Assembly: GCA_023416875.1 (NCBI GenBank)
Contig: JAEZGT010000199.1
Coordinates: 1-5,992 of the forward strand
DNA from: Pseudomonadota bacterium
Lineage (GTDB): Bacteria > Pseudomonadota > Gammaproteobacteria > Pseudomonadales > Cellvibrionaceae
Direction of reading: 5' to 3'
DNA: 5,992 bases
In this document: positions 5,607-5,992 of the stretch, piece after piece
How the letters are laid out: every line of letters starts with the position of its first letter
Numbering within the stretch: the stretch's first letter is position 1
The notes under the pieces: generated by a model
The model's database searches: none
The model's input: the letters and a program-made list of their open reading frames with translations, nothing else
Told to the model about the DNA's origin: nothing
Program-made: the position numbers and the translations under genes

Positions 5607-5992
5607 ATGAGCACAACGATAGTAAAAACTTTCGGAAATTCGACTCCCACACACGCCATCATTTGGTTGCATGGGCTGGGCGCTACGGCTGATGATTTTG
5701 TTCCGGTAATACCTTATTTGGGTTTGGCGAGTGAGTTGAATATTCGCTTTATTTTTCCTCAGGCTCCTGATCGGCCGATTTCGGTGAATGGAGGCTATAT
5801 CATGCCGGGTTGGTACGATATCAAAGGCACGGATATCACGGATAAAGAAGACCATCCGGGCATAACGCAATCGCGCGACACACTGGAGGCGCTGATCGCA
5901 GAACAAGTCACACAAGGCGTATCTTCAACTCATATTGTGCTGGCCGGATTTTCTCAAGGTGGGGCAGTCGCTTATTACACCGGAATTCGCAG
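5607..5992 (+). CDS. Alpha/beta-hydrolase, carboxylesterase / acyl-protein thioesterase family (3' end outside window)
   Basis: Cytosolic serine esterase of the YpfH / Pseudomonas EstB type, which hydrolyses short carboxylic (or thio-) esters; the natural substrate is usually unknown. The first 128 residues are visible and open to the window edge. Landmarks: IIWLHGLGATADDFVP (18-33, HG of the oxyanion hole), FIFPQAPDRPISVNGGYIMPGWYDI (48-72), and the nucleophile elbow GFSQGG with Ser116. The catalytic Asp and His would lie in the missing C-terminal part (family length is about 210-220 residues). There is no signal peptide. The ATG at 5607 is chosen because family members start a few residues before the first strand, and an AGG lies 7 bases upstream (5597-5599), a weak ribosome site. 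It lies 151 bases after the catalase on the same strand; hairpins in between argue for partly separate transcription. Family call is firm, substrate unknown. Confidence 0.93.
   Translation, partial: MSTTIVKTFGNSTPTHAIIWLHGLGATADDFVPVIPYLGLASELNIRFIFPQAPDRPISVNGGYIMPGWYDIKGTDITDKEDHPGITQSRDTLEALIAEQVTQGVSSTHIVLAGFSQGGAVAYYTGIR

Noticed and set aside
5477..5692. 71-codon plus-strand frame between catalase and esterase
   Set aside because: It spans the hairpins and overlaps the start of the real esterase frame; its sequence has no protein-like features and no ribosome binding site.
5535..5915. 126-codon minus-strand frame under the esterase gene
   Set aside because: It is antisense to a clearly conserved alpha/beta-hydrolase and its own product shows no recognisable features.

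Overview
The window looks like ordinary chromosome from a polysaccharide-degrading, Gram-negative gammaproteobacterium. The sequence motifs of the truncated xylanase resemble those I associate with marine Cellvibrionales-type organisms (Saccharophagus, Teredinibacter, Cellvibrio and relatives). That placement is inference from protein resemblance and moderate base composition; no taxonomic marker gene is present.

Layout, left to right. (1) 1-750 (+): the C-terminal two thirds or so of a GH10 endo-beta-1,4-xylanase, with both catalytic glutamates present and the N-terminus off the window. (2) 763-2769 (-): a 668-aa membrane acyltransferase of the OafA/YrhL type (acyltransferase 3 fused to a periplasmic SGNH domain). 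It converges tail to tail on the xylanase with only 12 bp between stop codons. (3) 2770-3427: about 650 bp without a convincing gene, holding the acyltransferase ribosome binding site, a few short inverted and direct repeats and one unexplained open frame with a hydrophobic tail. (4) 3428-3799 (+): a small secreted or periplasmic protein with six cysteines that I do not recognise. (5) 3959-5455 (+): a complete 498-aa monofunctional haem catalase starting at GTG behind a strong Shine-Dalgarno sequence. (6) 5607-5992 (+): the N-terminal part of an alpha/beta-hydrolase of the carboxylesterase / acyl-protein thioesterase family (YpfH/EstB-like), running off the right edge.

The genes do not form one obvious pathway. 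The xylanase degrades plant cell-wall xylan. The acyltransferase probably acylates a surface or exported glycan. The catalase removes hydrogen peroxide. The hydrolase is a generic cytosolic esterase that follows the catalase by about 150 bp and may or may not share its transcript. I found no mobile element, CRISPR array, tRNA, rRNA or clear new multi-gene system. The most open items are the six-cysteine orphan with its long upstream non-coding block, and the eight paired cysteines in the SGNH domain of the acyltransferase.
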